Position numbers and translations under genes: made by a program. This document shows, piece after piece, positions 1 to 62,640 of a DNA stretch of 64,000 nucleotides (position 1 is its first letter; each line of letters starts with the position of its first letter). The DNA comes from Melieria omissa (taxonomy: Eukaryota; Arthropoda; Insecta; Diptera; Ulidiidae), in assembly GCA_963971225.1 (NCBI GenBank), contig OZ020268.1, positions 50,890,404-50,954,403 on the forward strand, written 5' to 3'. The notes under the pieces are model-generated. The model saw nothing but the letters and a program-made list of their open reading frames with translations, had not been told where the DNA came from and did no database searches.

Positions 1-927
1 GTTGAGTGCGCGTGTGTGTGCGGGTACTCTGTGCTTTGGCTATGGCAACAGTAGCGCCACTGCCGTCACTGCCACCCGCACCCAAGGCAGCCATGGGCCA
101 TGATCGCAAGTCGCTGCTGCGGCGGCTATCGAAGCGCCGCGACTGTAGCAACGCGCATAGCCGCACGAAAAGTGGCTGACAGACAAATTGCCGTCTTGTT
201 GAATGTGTTTGCTGAATGAAGCTTGAAGAGCAGCGGCGTTTGACATTGAGTGGACGCGCGCACACATGGCACAGCATGGAAAATGCGCTGGCCTTCGCGC
301 CCGTTAGTTGCTGACCGACACGGGAATGGCTGCAGCTCGAAACTGCTGTCAGCCAGCATATGCACCGGCAGGGGGCTGGGCGTGGAACGGAGCGCCACAT
401 GAACTGTTGGCTGCTGCGGCTGGTGGCACTACAATACACTCACTTCTTGGGCGAGCACTCAGCTGTGTGTATCTCTGCCCCGGTAAATCTTTGTTCGGTC
501 GTCGTTGCCAACCCGTCGTTGTTGTCGCTGTCGTCGGCGCCGTGTTCGTCGATGTTGATGATGATGGCACATTTATATGTCACCAACACCACTGCTACCA
601 CCCCCGCAACCGCCCACGGTCATATGTCCTCGTGTCCTGCTCAGCTGACGAAGCGGCAGAAGTGGCAAAATAAAGAAAATGTGAGAAGCAGGCAGCAACA
701 GCAGGCCTTGAGGCAACACACACACACACACCAATGCGTCAGTATGCCTGCCATCCTTCGAAGGCTGTGTTGGAAATTCGAGGCTGACCAACAACTACGC
801 GTGGGAATACCGTTGATATGATACTTTCAGATAACTGTCATAGTTAGCGTTAATTGGATAGCAACAATTGAATTGCACTCTATTTATTCTTTCACTAATT
901 GTGTTCCTGCTACGCGTCTCTTTACAG
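1..927. other. csw upstream intron or 5' region
   Basis: This segment precedes the N-SH2 acceptor (AG at 926-927). It is GC-richer than the rest of the flank up to about 650 and carries a short CA run near 718-732. Several open frames cross it on both strands, but they overlap one another, show no known domain and end in no donor that fits the phase-2 requirement of the next exon. I see no first coding exon here, so the usual csw start codon must lie upstream of the window. Confidence 0.6.
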
Positions 928-52182
<51,255 letters not shown>

Positions 52183-52209
<27 letters not shown>

Positions 52210-52265
52210 ACGTGGCGCGGCATCATCACTATGCCCCGCCGCCGACACCGCCGCGTAATACATGA
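52183..52265 (+). CDS. csw: Alternative csw tail exon with a YENI motif
   Basis: Donor GTAAGC at 52118 and acceptor TTTTGCAG ending at 52182 define a 65-nt optional intron, with a pyrimidine-rich stretch before the AG. Splicing shifts the frame and gives AYENIPKDMNVARHHHYAPP, then PTPPRNT and TGA at 52263. YENI is a YxN Grb2/Drk SH2 site resembling Tyr580 (YENV) of SHP2, and the end is Pro-rich. Bases 52183-52206 code in two frames depending on splicing. Confidence 0.7.
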
Positions 52266-53760
52266 CAGTTAAAGTTCTAAACAAACACACAAACAAAAAT
52301 TTTACACATTCATAAACAGAAAAAATCAAACATGCGCGCGCAACTGCTGTCAACGTGAGCGTGAACGTGAATGTCAGCGCAACGAGCACAACTGCGAGTT
52401 GTTGTGTTGGGCGCAAAATAATTGAACTGGCCATCAGCCGCACTGCACTGCAATGCAACGCAGTCAACTTTCGTCTCTGTAACTGGCAGCAGTGTTCGAT
52501 AATGACGCGACGCGCCGATTTTCGTTAGATTTTTTGTTTAATCTTCGAAAATTTGTTCATGTGATTTTGCTGTTGTTGTTGTAGTAGTTTTGCCTATTAA
52601 GCACAGTCAGCATGCAGCGTGATGTTTGACTTTTCGTTGGCAATTTTCATTCGTTGTGCTTTAGTTGATTCTTTGTAGTGTTGCGGCTGTCGCGTTGACC
52701 ACTTTTGGCGGAATTGATTGATTTTTATACTATCGCCCACTATCGGTTGGTTTGTGTTTTATACTATTTTATTTTTGTTTGGTAATAATGCTGTACGCTT
52801 TCGTTGAATTTACTGTTTTTGGATTTTGCGCGCCTTTTGCGCGTTCCTGTTCTTGATAAACTGTGTTTTTCTTGTTCTCGTTTCGTTTTCCCCTCTCTAC
52901 ACTCATTTGGCTTCTTTTTTAAATTTTTTATACATATAGCTATATATCGTTGTTGATGTTGTAGTTGTTGTGGTTGTTGTTGCTGTTGGAAGTGTGTGTG
53001 GCCAGCAGGACGGCAATGGACAAGCGTTGATTGTGATTCGTGTGAAGCGATTGAGAAATTGAAGAGAAATGTGGCGCAGGGCCACACATTTTGAGAAAAA
53101 AAAACACACACACACCCACGCAGGCACGCGCCGACGCGTAGCGGCACAGTAAATGCTAGTTTGTAATGATTTCTTTAATTCGTAATTTGTAATTATTATT
53201 ATTATGATTATTATTATGATTTTGTAATTGTAATTACCGCTAATTATGCTATAAAACTGTAATTGATTATTTGCTAATTTTAAATATCTTACCATATGAT
53301 GAGAATAATGCTTACGATAATGTTGATTATGATTATGATTATGATGATAATGATGATGATGAGTTTTGTTTAAATTTTCTACTAGCTGTAGCGTGTAGTG
53401 CAGTAGACTTTGTTCGTTAGTGTGTGGGCGCACAGCGGCCGCTTAGCGTGTCCTGCTGCTGTCGCTTGCGTTTTTCTATTTCTATTGTAACTATTTGAGT
53501 TTTTAATTTGATTTTTTGTGCGTACGTTTGTGAAAATCATTGCAGAATTATGTGAAAATTAGTTTTTGGAAATTTTATAAATGCAAAACAAAATGCGAAA
53601 AGAAAGAAAGAAAAAAATTATGTGAAAATGTGAAATTTTTAATATTTGATACTAAAAACTGCACATGAATTTTTGTTTTACTTATAATTTTATTTGCCTG
53701 TTTTATTTTGTAATTTGTTGAAAGTGAAATAAAAATAAAATAAATATATATATATAAAAA
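52266..53760 (+). other. csw: csw 3' UTR
   Basis: It follows both stop codons. GTTG/ATG-repeat stretches (52945-52990, 53190-53370) open false minus-strand frames. No polyadenylation signal AATAAA is evident before 53728. Confidence 0.5.
53728..53744 (+). terminator. csw: Cluster of AATAAA polyadenylation signals
   Basis: Three AATAAA hexamers lie within 17 bp (53728, 53734, 53739), about 1.5 kb after the stop, followed by T/A-rich and TTGGTC..TTGACTG sequence. They are the best candidate for the csw transcript end. Chance in A-rich DNA is possible. Confidence 0.45.
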
Positions 53761-53769
53761 ACTTACAAG

Positions 53770-55046
53770 TTGGTCAATTGACTGGGCTTTTCAATGTTGA
53801 ACTGAACACTGCTGCTTGGCGTTATTTTTAAATGTGCAGACAGTTGTGTCTTCAAAATAGACAAAAATTGTAGAGAGAGAGTTGTAAAAATTGTTGATAA
53901 AATGCAAAAAAAATCAACTTTGGTTTGTGTTTTTATGGAAAATGTTGGATGTTCTCGCTCTATCGACTGCGAGCGAGATGAAGACAAGACATAATGCAGA
54001 CAGGAAATCTTTATTTGTTTGATTTTGTGTTGGAAACTTTTGTTTTGTTTGATACTCATCATTGCAGTATATTTTGCTGCAATTAAAGGGAGTGCCGCCA
54101 ACCTTTTCAACTGAGAGGTAACGAACCGCCCTTTAATATTTGAATAATGTTTTTTTGATGACTGATTTATTGACTGACTGAATGACTGATTTATGATTTT
54201 CAAACTACAAACATTAAATTTGAACTGTAGGTAGATTTCAGAAAATGAAATAATTTTTCGATATTCGGGGTCTAAAGGTTGTAGAAAAAAAACTTGATCT
54301 TAGTTTCTGTTAATTTCAAACTTAGTGAAAATACTCCAAATCAAAATTAATTCCACACGGATGTTTTAGAAAAAATTAAATGAATAATATTTCAGAAAAT
54401 GAAAGAAATTCTTCTTAACAATTTGTATGGAAAAAGATGAACAAATGGGCTAATGGATTTTTAATTCGGTGAAAGCGCTCCAAATGCGGGAAAATTCGAT
54501 TCACGCAATTCAGTTTTTTTTAATCAAAACCTAACGGTGTCAAAATGGGGTTAACAGTTTGTTGGAGGAAACGTTATTCAACGAGCGAAATAATTAAACA
54601 AGTATTTTACTTATTTTTAATTCAAATTTGAAGGAGTCAACAAAGGGTTAAGAGAAACGTGATTTATTAGGACCATTGGCTTTGGAGTTGAGTGCAAAGC
54701 CGACGGGACCTGCTTGCAAGACATAACGCAGACTAAACGAAAGGTAGATAAAACAAAATGCTGGCAGGACAAAATGTAGATACGAAAAACACAGACAAAA
54801 ATGTCTATAAAAGAAGTTTCCTCGTGTTTACTTTGTCTTAAAAGCCTCTGGCCGGCCTTAAAAAAATTATTTCCATGGGGATAATTCGCGTCTATGCAAA
54901 TAACAGGTTTTAGATATTTTTAGTATTTTTAAATAGTTTTTTTTTTCAAGACAAAGCGGGAAGTCTTAATCTGTGACTTAGTGTCTCACTAGTGTCAGTG
55001 GACAGCAGCGTCCAAATCTATTGTTTACAATCTAAGCGATGCGTTG
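53770..55046. other. Downstream flank, nothing recognised
   Basis: AT-rich, with a 146-codon minus frame (53763-54203) that is Lys/Ser/Gln-rich and matches no family I know. Confidence 0.4.
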
Positions 55047-55100
55047 GTGAAGTTACCACTTGCTGAATGCACTTTCAACAAGTGGTAACTTCACTCAACG
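55042..55100. repeat. Strong hairpin, 16-bp perfect arms plus 5-bp extension
   Basis: GTGAAGTTACCACTTG (55047-55062), a 16-nt loop, then its exact complement (55079-55094). After one unpaired T, CGTTG (55042-55046) pairs with CAACG (55096-55100). The 21-bp bulged stem is like a small miRNA precursor or an inverted-repeat relic. Confidence 0.65.
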
Positions 55101-55219
55101 AGGTGCTGTGACATTTCATTCTTAACAATAATGACTTCTGATGTGAATTGATTGCTTCTTCTATTATTATTTATTTGTATATTTTTTTAATACTTTGTTC
55201 TAATGAAGCAGACATGTTG

Positions 55220-57090
55220 CGCTTGAAGGAAGTTTTACTTAATAAAATAAAGTAGGAATAACTTGCCTGATGGCATGGCCAAGCTAAGCTTAAAAGAAGT
55301 TTTTCTCAATAAAATAAAAAAAAATCTGAATCTGCCTGAAGGTTTTGCAAAGCTGAGGCTTAAAGGCAGTTTTCTTAACCCTTTCGCTATTTTGTTGCCA
55401 TATGGCACATTGCTACTTTGTGGACGTCTGAACTCCCTATGTTATACTTCAGGAACACATTATTTTATTGGTCCTTAGAATAGTTTAAAGTTTTAGGAAA
55501 AATACGAAATTAATAAACTCAATATTAAAGTTTAAAGAAGAAAGATATACACGTTTTTTTAATGGTATATTTTGACATAGTAAAGGAAGAAGAAGCGGAA
55601 AACTTTAGATAACTTTTTAATTTGACGTTTTCTTTCAAGATTGACGTCCAAGATAACGAATCTTTTGTTGTACCCCCAATTTGTTAAATCGAAAAATTCG
55701 TTAAATCGATCGAAATTGTTTTTTGTTTTAAACCATCATTCTTAAAGAATATATATATATATAACCGTTCCGATTGACCCCAAAGGACAGCGAACGCAAT
55801 TTTGAGCAAAGGACAGACAGAGAGTTAAACAAATATCTTGTTTTATTTGAGTATTTTTAAAATACAAAACTCGCTTCGTGTGTACAGTGAAAAAGTCTTC
55901 GATGCGGATTGCCTCTTTACCGCAAGTACACTTTTCTGTATGGACATTTTTCTTGATTGATTATTGAAATTTTAGTTTTTAAAAGAAAAAAAGCCGACCG
56001 AACGCAAAACAAACACTGTAAAAATTATCAGTAATGCATACAAACAGAATTTGAAAATGTTGGTAACCTGACGTAAATGTAAAAGTTTTAACGTAACAAA
56101 AACAAAAACAATTGAGGTACCGTTCACTTGACGAAACCAAACATTCATTGTTATTGTAAAGAATGTGAATGCTAAATAAAAACAATTCGACGGGTGAAAA
56201 ACAATATAAATATTCGTTATATCGAATAGCAAATTTCACTTTTCTTCGTAATATAGAACCATCAATGGAAAAAATTTGGCCATACGTTAAATCGAAAATT
56301 CGTTAATGGAAAGTTCGTTATACTGGATGCCCACTGTACTTTGTTCTTTTTAATTTTGGCTGAAAAAAATGAATAAATATTCAAATTTTCGTTATGCGTA
56401 AAAAGTTTTATGTTTAAGTAATTATTACAGCCACAACGATGTGGTTGCTCTCATAGAAAAACTCTCTAAAATACAGGGTCTGAGTATAAAAATTCAAAAA
56501 ATTCTTTTGGAATGTTGCTAATGTAACCACAGAGAAGCCTAAAACATAAAATTTAAAATTTTAACTTTCGTCAGTAAAAACCTGTAGCGTAAGGGTTAAT
56601 AAATAACTTGATGGCAAGGCAAAGCCTAGCTTGAAGGTTGTTTAACTAAATAAAACAAAAAGTTTTGCAAAGCTGAGCTTAAAGTAGTTTTTCTCAATAA
56701 AAAAAGTAGAATTAGGCTGAAGGCTTTGCAAAGCCAAGCTTAAAGGCAGTTTTACTCTAAAAAATAAAAAGGAAGCACTTGCTTGAAGGTTTTGCAAAGC
56801 TGGACTTAGAGAAGGTTTTTGTCAATAAACTAGGAACTGTTTAATTTACGTGATGGCTTTGAAATGGTAGTTTTACTCAATAAAACGAAAAAGGAAAAAC
56901 TTGCCTGATGGCATGGCAAAGCTAAGCTTAAAGAAAGTTTAACTCAATAAAACATCGAAATTTTCCTGAAGGTTTTGCACAGCTAAGCTTAAAGGAAGTT
57001 ATACTCAATAAAACAGAAAAGGAAGAATTAACCTGAAGGTTTTGCAAAGCCAAACTTATAGGAAGTTTTTACTCAACAGAAAAATGAGAA
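55220..57090. repeat. Tandem satellite, ~65-bp unit, split by a transposon
   Basis: The unit carries TGCCTGAAGGTTTTGCAAAGC, TAAGCTTAAAGGAAGTTTTAC and TCAATAAAACAAAAAGGAAG. About two and a half units lie at 55220-55374 and seven to eight at 56600-57090. The break point falls inside one unit, at TTAA. Confidence 0.8.
55379..56595. mobile_element. piggyBac-like element, 1217 bp
   Basis: TTAA at 55375-55378 and 56596-56599 flanks ends CCCTTTCGCTATTTTG and the complement of CCCTTACGCTACAGG. Removing it with one TTAA rejoins a normal satellite unit (GTTTTCTTAATAAATAACTTG; compare GTTTTACTTAATAAAATAAAG at 55232). TTAA duplication and CCCTT ends are characteristic of piggyBac. No transposase frame is visible. 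Near its right side (56285-56335) lies TAACGAATTTTCGATTTAACG-type sequence ending GCCCACTG-TA, possibly part of an older pogo-like element. Confidence 0.85.
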
Positions 57091-60019
57091 AAACCCTTCG
57101 TTCATAATTCTAGTGCAGTCTTTTGCGGAATAGTGAAATTTTCGTTCATTTTTGGAAGCTCAGAATTTGAGCCTGCAATCATTTACCTTTCTGTGAGACG
57201 GACAGAACAAATTTATAAACTATGTAGTTTTCAAAATCAACATTTCTCATACCTTACTTCTCATATTTTATATAGTTTATTGGATTTCAAGTTAAATGTT
57301 TTATTAATAAAGATTTATTTTTATTTAATTTGAGATTCGCTTCGCTTAAATGTGTGTTAATTTGTGTTTGTGTTGCATGCTTTTTGTTGGCTTTCACTGG
57401 CAATGTTTTTAAACGATTTTGCTGCCCTACGAGCTGGTTGCAACATTGGTGAATGGTCGTTATGAAAAAGGTAAATTTTTTTATAAAACTAATAATTCAA
57501 CTATTTGTAGAAATGAAAATGTTATTATAAAATATGTAAGAAAAACGATGATAAAAAATTTCATATAAAACGTCTAAAAAAATTTAAATGGGCCTCAGAG
57601 GACTCCAAGTTTACTAGTGTCTAAAAGTAGAAAGCCTCAGAGGCCTCCAAGCGACTACTACTGTCTGTGTAATGTCTGAAAAAGCCAAAGTGAAAGCAGC
57701 AAAAGAGCAGAAATTTTGTTTGTTGCCTTGGTTGTGATAAGATATGCATAAGAGATCCAAGTAACTTGATTATATGGATGACCCATATGGGTAATTGAAT
57801 GGTTTTTTAAGAGCTTTTGTGGACAGTGACATGTGGAACATCTCTGCCTCTGCTCTACGCTTTCAAGATTACGAAACATTTAAGTATTTCGCTGATTGAA
57901 GGTCTGGAGGTTGGTGTAAGGTTCTATAAAATGGCTATGTCAAGATCTGTAGGGTTACTTTTAATGATAAGCACGTTTATCTGGTAACGCTCGAAGCTCG
58001 AAAGGTGTCTATGCAGGACCATAGGGTCAGTAAGTTTAACGTAACCTAATCTCGAATGCATGTTGGCTGTGTGCAGTATTTCAGTCAGTTAGCAACCCCA
58101 GCAAATCTCTCGTAATGGAATTAAAAATGTGCCACAAATGCTGAATAATGCTGGAAGTAATTTTTTCAATTAAACGCACCATAACTCAACTTTTTGCTAC
58201 TTAGAAGTCGCATTACTTGTGAGATGGCACAAAAGAATCCCGTCTCCCTTTACGCGCCTAAAAGTGTGCTTTTAATCTAGAAAATAAACAATGTGTGCTG
58301 TTGAACAGATTTGTGAATTATTGCTAATTTTGCTGCTTTCACATGGCCTCAACGAATCAAACATCGACTTTAATGCGTGAACAAGAATTTCACAATTTGC
58401 AGCTTTAAATGTGCGTTGTACTCATTTGTTTGTGAGTAAAGTGTAGGATAGGGTGAAAATGTAAATAAAATCAGGCACTTGCGGGTGATTTGCATGCTCT
58501 CCATACAATCGGGCGTAAAGTAGGTGGAGCTGGTAATTGAATAAGTTAAAGTGTGAAGCGAATGCTCAAAGGTGCCTGTGGGTCATGCAGCACGAGTCAC
58601 TGAATATCGACGCTGTAGTAATGATGTGCAGTGTAAATGATAACCAGAGTAAATTTGTGTGTTTGTGTAAAATGTTGAAAGAGTGCATTGAAAGCATTGA
58701 ATCGGATTTTAATTGAAATGTGACATCGAAATTTCGCAATGCCGCATAACCATTGAGAATGTAAGAAAGAAATTACTACCAATTGGATATTTGAAAAAGA
58801 AATTTGCTATTAATACAATAAATTAATTCAAATGAAAACCTGATGCTTCTCAATTTAAATTGGCAAACACTTGTAACTAAAGTAGTACATAAAACATTAA
58901 AAGAAAATGTTTTGGATTTTGTCTTTAGTTTGTGTGGTATATGAATTTCTTTTGCAATAATTGAGTATGGATTTCTTTGAAATAATAATTGATTGTGTGG
59001 CTGGCCCAAGGAAGACGCTTTAGCTTAGAGCATCTAAAAGATTCCCACAGCTAACGAAGTGAGCAAGAATAATGTGAAACGAAAGTTATAGCTTTGTTAT
59101 ATTTACATATTTATAGTATATTTTTTATATATGTTAAGATATATAAAGTCAAAAAGAAAACAATTAAGACTATAAAAAAATCAATTTTAACTAATAACAC
59201 TGCTATAATTTTCATATGAAATGCATTGGTTTTAATAAAAAAAGTTCAATAACTCTCATTCAGTTTTCATGTTCGCATTCAATGCCGTCGTTTCAGAACT
59301 CCCCAATTTCAACCTCATACATTGATTTGTTAATTTGTATTGTTTTATTTTACTGTGCCCACCTTAAAGCCTCAGAGTTATAAACTCAATCCTAAAAGTA
59401 TGCACAAATAAACACTGCTACCTTTGCTAAGGCAAACATAGATGACCATAATTTCAAACTGCATTTTATGAGGCATACTTTTAGGCTGAAGAGTACTGTG
59501 TATTTATGTGCTTGTTTGTGCCAGTGTAGTTATTGTAAAGCAGTCAAAAGTAAAACAGAGAACAACAAATTTAAATTTAGAATATATAAGAAAATATAAA
59601 AACTTTTCATAAAATTTTAACGAAACGTGGAACGCAAATTGTAAGTCAAGCACCAAGTATAGAATTTTGAAATTTGCATGAAAACTGGTTTTTTACACGG
59701 AATGTGAAGAATCTAATCTAATCAATCGTCAAGCAGCATAAAAGAAAGGACATGAATCAAAGGAATATATTGAAATATAAATCAGATTTATTGTTGAATA
59801 CAAATTTTGTAAATACATATAAATGAAATCAAACCAACGAGCATGCAAATATTACAAAAATTATTTGCGTAGTAAATGAACAATGAACCACAGGAAAATT
59901 TACTAAACTAAACTTTTGCAGCAAAGTTGTTTTAGCTCAAGCAAAGTAAAAATTACTGTAAGTGAAAAGTTTTAATTAGTGCTTAAAATTTTGTGAATTT
60001 TTTTTATTAATTAAACCAA
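57091..60019. other. Downstream flank, nothing recognised
   Basis: AT-rich DNA with a short direct duplication (GCCTCAGAGG..CTCCAAG at 57592-57650). The short frames lack domains. Confidence 0.45.
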
Positions 60020-62640
60020 GCAAGTAATACTTAGAGCTTGCATTAGTCAGAGCTTAAAATGCACCAATAACCCATTAGATCATTGATTTCTGTTTCAATA
60101 GATACTTGAAATGAAGTATAAAGTCAATCGGACTTTATTTAATGCATTAATTCATGCATAAAGATATTTACTCAATTAACTTGGTATTTGTTCTTGCATT
60201 AGTTACACCTTCAAAGAGGATTATGAACTAATTTCTTCGTTTAAAACCCTTAAATCCTCCTTATGCGCGTTGGCTTGGATAACAAAGAAACAATTAGCAT
60301 TGATTTATTACCTTTTTGATTAAAATTTTTATGAGAAACGCTTCAAAGGAGTTGAGAACCATTGATTTTTGCTTTAATTGATGCTTGGTTGGTTGCAGTG
60401 ACTGCCTCTGTCTGAGACACACTTAGGCCAATTGGCCCGTTGTGATACCACAATTTCCACCCGTTTGAAATGAAACACCAATTTCAAACGGATGGGGGAA
60501 AGGGAGGGAGGGCACCTACAGTTTAACGCCGAATCCGAACGGCGATTGGCAGTTTTTCTTTCACACTTGAAGGTTTAGCCATTGCCTGCCAAGAGCGCAC
60601 TTGTGCGGTTCTTGTAATTCTCATCTGCTTCATGTGGATAGCGATAGAAGACTCGCACTCGGTATAAGAAGCCAGCGCGCTACCCGCTGGATTATCGAGG
60701 CCGGCTAGTTAATGTCTAAAATGAGCCAATTAAGTTACTGAGCAGTGTTTTTTTCATTAGGCAGCGCTCAAAGTCCGACAATGAACTAAAGAAGCATTGA
60801 TTTCTAAAGCATTGACTTGTAAACAGCGCACATAAGAAATCATTCAACTAATTCTACATTGATTTTTTTCGAGTGACAACATTAACAGCACCAATGAGTC
60901 AGAAAAGCATTGAACTATGCAGTTACTACTTGTAGTGACTTATGTAGTGAATTATAATAGCGACTAAATACAGTTCAAGGCTATTATGCACCGCGACTAG
61001 TGTTGATATTTTGTGCAATTGTCCAGTTACAGCAAACAGAACATTAAATTATGAATAAAGAGTTGCTTAAATTGAGTTATTTCACTAATTAAACAATGAT
61101 TTTCATATTAGTCTTTGCTTAAAATAAATTAATGAACTCAGTCACTGTTAATTTACAATTTATTATTTATTGATAAAGGTATATGTGCTTAAACTGAATA
61201 ATATAACTAAATTGGCATTGATTCCTGCATTTATTGATACTTAAAATGACCTAACAAATGAATTATCACTTATCAATTATCGAATTATTAATTAGTCAAG
61301 GCCTAAAATAAATCAATGATCCAGTAAGTATATTGTCTATGGAGTCATTTAAGGTTAAAATTGGCTACTCAACTTACTTCGCATTTATTTATACAATAGT
61401 CAACAATTAAAATGAGCATGAATGAATGAAAATGGTTGAATAGAGCATCGATTTGTGCAGGAATCAATGCTTGTAATTGACAATGAAACAAATTGTGTTT
61501 TATATTATTGTTAGTTAGAGATTAAAATCTGTTAATAGGTCTTCGATCCATGCCAATTTTAATACCTAACTTAAATAACGAACACTTTTAAGCATTAAAA
61601 CTAAAATTTAAAGCGACTAAGTATGCATTTATCCATTGGTCAGCACTTAAAACGAGTCAATGCATGAATAAGGCATTAATTCATGCAGTAATTAATGCTT
61701 AAAATTTTAATTTTTCATTGGTTAGTGCATAAATAAGGACAATGAGACAATTACGCATTGCTTTATGCAAAGATAAATGCTTAAAATTGGCAATTAAACT
61801 TGTTAAGTATTGATTTTCTTATTAGTTGGCGCTTTAATTTATATAATGAGTCAGTAGACTTTTGATGTAGGCAGTAACTAATGCTTAAAGTTAGCAATTA
61901 AACTAATTGAGCACTGATTTTTCATTAGAAGGCGCTTAAAATGATATAATGAGTCAGTAGATCTTTGACATAGACAGTAATTCATGCTTAAAATTGACAA
62001 TTAAACTAGTTTGGCATTGATTACTCATTAGTTGGCGCTTAAAATTAAATCACTAGCCAATAGGACATTGTTTTGTGTTGTAAATTATGCCTAAAGTAAT
62101 CGATTGAACTCACTGAGCATTGATTTTGTTTTACTTAGTGCTTAAAACTAATCAATTAGTCAATGAGACATTGATTTACACCGTAAGAAATGCTTAACAT
62201 TGGCAATTAAACTTACTAAGCATTGATTTTCATTAGTTGCTGCATAAAAAAAGAAAATGCGTTAATTGGTCTTTGATTTATGCAGTAATTAATGTTTACA
62301 ATTTGCAATTGAACTAACTAAACATAGATTTTTCACTTTTCAAATTACTTCTTACTTCGTCAATGGGTTAATTTAATGCGTTAAATTATCAATTACACTG
62401 ACTGAGCTCTGATTTATGTAATAATGTTTGCTTAAAATTAACTATTTAATTAAATGAGCATTGAGTTATGCATTAATGGGCATTTATTTGTTTACTAATA
62501 AGCGATTTAAAAAAGAAATCGAAGAAATTGATTTACGCTTTAATCAGTTTTTAAAATGAATCAGACGATTCATTTGCATTGTGTTAAAGAGAATTGGTGA
62601 TTGTTTCAACAATTAATTTGGTATAAATGCCATGCATTGT
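60020..62640. repeat. Decayed satellite, 103-bp dimeric unit, ~22 copies
   Basis: The unit contains TGCTTAAAATTGRCAATTAA, ACTNATTGAGCATTGATTTT, TCATTAGTTGGCGCTTAAAAT, and then RAATCAATGAGTCAATAGRNC, ATTGATTTATGCAGTAATTAA. The GCATTGATT string falls near 61808, 61911, 62014, 62116, 62218 and 62322, a 102-104-bp period. The two halves (~51 bp each) resemble each other. A SINE interrupts the array. Confidence 0.8.
60491..60705 (-). mobile_element. tRNA-derived SINE, copy 3, B box deleted
   Basis: Same body and A-box head as copy 1 (GGTAGCGCGCTGGCTTCTTATACC on the minus strand), but about 55 bp holding the B box is missing, so pol III transcription is unlikely. A GGCCAATTGGCCCGTTGTGATACC string near 60424 adjoins it. 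It is inserted in the 103-bp satellite. Confidence 0.75.

Noticed and set aside
1..821. Overlapping frames at the window start as a csw first exon
   Set aside because: None ends in a GT donor with two leftover codon bases. ATGTCCTCG at 624 is not followed by a usable donor.
52903..53433. His/Asn-rich minus frame of 176 codons
   Set aside because: Arises from ATG/TTG/ATT simple repeats in the csw 3' UTR. No domain seen.
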